Below are positions 61,640-64,000 of a DNA stretch of 64,000 nucleotides, piece by piece. Source of the DNA: Boswellia sacra (Eukaryota; Streptophyta; Magnoliopsida; Sapindales; Burseraceae); NCBI GenBank assembly GCA_013180625.2, contig SNVD02002289.1, positions 682,001-746,000 of the forward strand. The letters run 5' to 3'. Position 1 is the first letter of the stretch. Each line of letters starts with the position of its first letter. The position numbers and the translations under genes were made by a program. Under the pieces are notes generated by a model. It did not search any database. It had not been told where the DNA came from and worked only from the letters and a program-made list of their open reading frames with translations.

Positions 61640-62290
61640 TGCACATGAATTTAACTTATGATAAAAAGTTAACACAGATACTACATGGAAAAATTTTCTC
61701 AATTTCAAGTAGATAGCATATAAACCCATCCATGTCATAAGTATAATCTCTAAGACCAAAAACCAAGAACAAAACTCACATTAGAAGACGAAGACTTAAA
61801 TTATCAGTAAAGGTAATATAATTTTAACCATAATTCTAGAAGAAAAGATTTCTATTAGAAACCAAACTAGTATTCAATGTCTACACGAGTTCAACTTTTC
61901 TCAATAATTTGAAAAATTATGTAATAACTTGCTCAAATCCGATACATGCCGCTCAAACTCAGATAAACATGAAGTACTGTACAATCAATAACCTCAGCTC
62001 ATTCCAGTCAAATAGCAAACGAAACAATAATAAATCAACCAGTGAATCAGTGAATTACTATCTCTAGAAAACAGAGTAACAGGAGATGAAGGAGAAATGG
62101 ATGAGAATGAGCGTGAAAGCAAAACTAGGATTCACTTGACAAGGAAATAGTGACAGTAAGAATATAAAAGATCCATCTGGTCACAGTAATTCCAGCCTTA
62201 AGTTGCTTGATCTAAAGAACACGTTCCTTAAAATTTTTTAGTCGCAATAAAGTTAGTGGAAGAAAATTGCCAAAATGAGTAAGGCATGTA
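61640..62290. other. Stretch between the two captured gene fragments
   Basis: No exon of either neighbouring gene is recognised here. The sequence resembles intron or intergenic DNA. Confidence 0.4.
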
Positions 62291-62291
62291 C

Positions 62292-64000
62292 CACTGCTTC
62301 ACGTGCGGAGTAGAGCTCCAGCAATCCGTTAAACACTATAAAATTTTCAATCAGTGAACACTAGAACGAATACAAACATGAAAGTATCACCACAGAGAGA
62401 TGGGTAGACAGAGAGGGAAGAGCCTCATATTTTAGTTACTTACGAACAAACAAGTGTGCATTCTATCATGTAAAGAGTATGACCCTCATATTTTAGTTAC
62501 TTATAAAGCAAACAATTGTGCATTACATTATGTAAAGAGTATGTCAATTCACTGAAGCTTTCTAAACATAAACTAAGTGGGGAGATCTTTTCACGTAAAC
62601 ACTTTGGCATTCAGGATATTCCACTCAAATTCATTCCTTATTCTTTATGTTCAGATATTTCTCAGATTCACATTTATGATTTCTGACTTTTTTCCAAGAT
62701 AGACAAAGCCTTTTTGATTGATGGAAAGAAAAAGACTTTTATGAGAAAGGCAAGAAGAAAGAAAATGCAGAATCTTAGCAAGCAAGAAGAAGGCCACTCA
62801 TACTAACCTGTATTGACCTCGTCGCCACCCAAGTGAAATAGCTCAAATGGGAATATTTTTCTCAAATCTGCAACACAAAAATTTCATGCCTACATCAATG
62901 AAGGAGAGAAAGAGTATGCAACACCCACTATAAAGAAGTTACTATGTCCAGGCAAGATAGAAAGGCAATAATGATGTCATGTTTTGAACAACAAGATATT
63001 CTGCATATCCACATGAATCTAATACACTAAGTCACTGGAAGGGGGCAAAGGATGTAAGAGCATGTACCTAAATGAATTTGGTAGCATATGTATTTTAAAT
63101 GAGCCGATAATTTTTTTTTTTTTTTGGGCAGGTGAAAGCTTACGTATTAACAAATTACCAAATGAATAATAACAAATTTATTTTCAAACATAAATACACT
63201 TTATTTGCCATGTTGAAGACACTCAGAATTGATCCAAGATTACTTCTGTAATTTGGTTAACCAAAAATTTAAAAGTCACTTCCACATATTTATAAATCAA
63301 GTTAATTAATGACATTAGCTAACTTTCTCCTTATGAAGGCAAGCATGAATATGAAGTGCACATCACGGACAACATTTCTTAGCAGTGAAAACTAATGTTG
63401 ATGCAATATGTGAGCAAAGGTTTTAAAGATCTTGACCTGAAAGAATCCCAGAAATCACATCAAAAGTAAAATTTTTTGCAACATCAAGTGGCTCTCTACA
63501 GGTTGGAGAAGGCCAAAGATCAGGAAACCCAGTTCCCCTGCATATGCATTTGAAATTTCAAGCACCAATGAATAAATCTGGTATAGTAATTGAAATGTAC
63601 AATGAGACAATGAAGCTGCTAAGCCAGAACAATTTCCAGCTTTTGGTGCTTCAAAACCGAACATGTTTACATGTGTTCCAGACTTCCAGGTTATGGATTT
63701 ACCCAGGAAATAAATGAAAAGAAAATGAAACTTAAAAGCATGATTTTTACTTAACCAGGATGCAAATGAGTGTGTGTGTGTGTTCCACTAGAAAAACAAT
63801 AATCTATGATCTTGTACCTATCCGAAAAAGTTCAGCAGCTTATTCATTCTCCTTTCGTTCACAAGAATTAAGGAAAGTATTAAGGCTATGGTAAACAACA
63901 GCCAGAACCCTACACCCTTCAATATGTCTCAATGGCCATATAGTGGTTATAAATGTTTACCATGATTCTCCATGACCAGGAACATCTACTTCTGCCATGT
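62292..64000 (-). pseudogene. Beta-hexosaminidase (GH20) gene fragment
   Basis: Exons on the minus strand: 64000-63961 (MAEVDVPGHGESW), 63537-63437 (GTGFPDLWPSPTCREPLDVA...ISGILS), 62867-62808 (DLRKIFPFELFHLGGDEVNT, with the GH20 catalytic Asp-Glu pair GGDEV) and 62325-62292 (DCWSSTPHVKQW). The first three join in frame at GT/AG borders. Before the last, the expected AG acceptor reads AACGG. The next GH20 exons do not follow; CHR10-like sequence does. It resembles plant HEXO1-type vacuolar or secreted N-acetylhexosaminidases. The 5' part lies beyond the window, so a real gene truncated at its 3' end remains possible. Confidence 0.7.

Larger units (their letters stand above)
59556..64000. mobile_element. 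CACTA transposon with captured gene fragments (one end only)
   Basis: The terminus CACTACAAGAAAAAAGC starts at 59556. It is followed by about 980 bp of subterminal repeats built from tatttgacngttt and its complement-like ccgtcaaatat. No opposite CTTGTAGTG end is seen before 64000, so it either runs past the window or lost that end. Minus-strand exon fragments of two unrelated genes (CHR10-like and hexosaminidase) lie behind the repeats. Inclusion of those fragments in the element is an inference. Confidence 0.55.

Overview
This is AT-rich plant nuclear DNA. The split NAC, NLR, beta-hexosaminidase, RECQ4, MCM4 and SNF2 sequences and the mix of repeats point to a dicot angiosperm. The species cannot be told from the sequence. 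No CRISPR arrays, tRNA genes or rRNA genes were seen. Only one protein gene looks intact, the NAC factor at 14456-15889 on the minus strand. The rest is transposons, an endogenous pararetrovirus cluster, gene fragments and gene relics.

1-18.6 kb. The window opens in the terminal part of a CACTA element ending at 1337. A broken NAC copy (3092-8597, minus) follows. It is split by a 3.78-kb solo LTR (5-bp duplication CCTAT) and a 0.68-kb LTR-like element (duplication TTACA). A possible mitochondrial DNA insert lies at about 11.69-12.06 kb. The intact NAC gene, a paralogue of the broken copy, is bracketed by two small hAT-like elements of one family. A fold-back repeat lies at 17.5-17.9 kb.

18.6-42.6 kb. 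Two defective caulimovirid (plant pararetrovirus) copies converge on a junction near 34283. The plus copy runs from 18851 to 34282 and the minus copy from 42317 to 34283. Each is slightly longer than one genome of about 7.5 kb, so each repeats about 0.79 kb of itself. The pair is flanked by a diverged direct repeat of about 256 bp of non-viral DNA (18595-18850 and 42318-42575). The plus copy was later hit by a hAT-like element (25352-26223) and by a 6.2-kb CACTA element (27264-33475) with a 3-bp ACT duplication. The minus copy preserves both empty sites. The CACTA element carries exon fragments of RECQ4-like, filament-like plant protein and MCM4 genes.

42.6-57 kb. After a gene-free stretch and LTR-like sequence there is an open frame built on a 24-bp minisatellite (48904-49191). 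A long inverted-repeat element follows, filled with a CGACAC-rich minisatellite (50459-51397). Next is an NLR-type leucine-rich-repeat pseudogene (minus, 56805-52316) holding a 5'-truncated LINE and a three-LTR TRIM.

57-64 kb. A Mutator-like element has tandemly doubled inverted repeats (57891-59175) and a 9-bp duplication. A third CACTA terminus begins at 59556. Behind it lie minus-strand exon fragments of a CHR10-like SNF2 helicase and a beta-hexosaminidase, probably a second transposon carrying captured genes.
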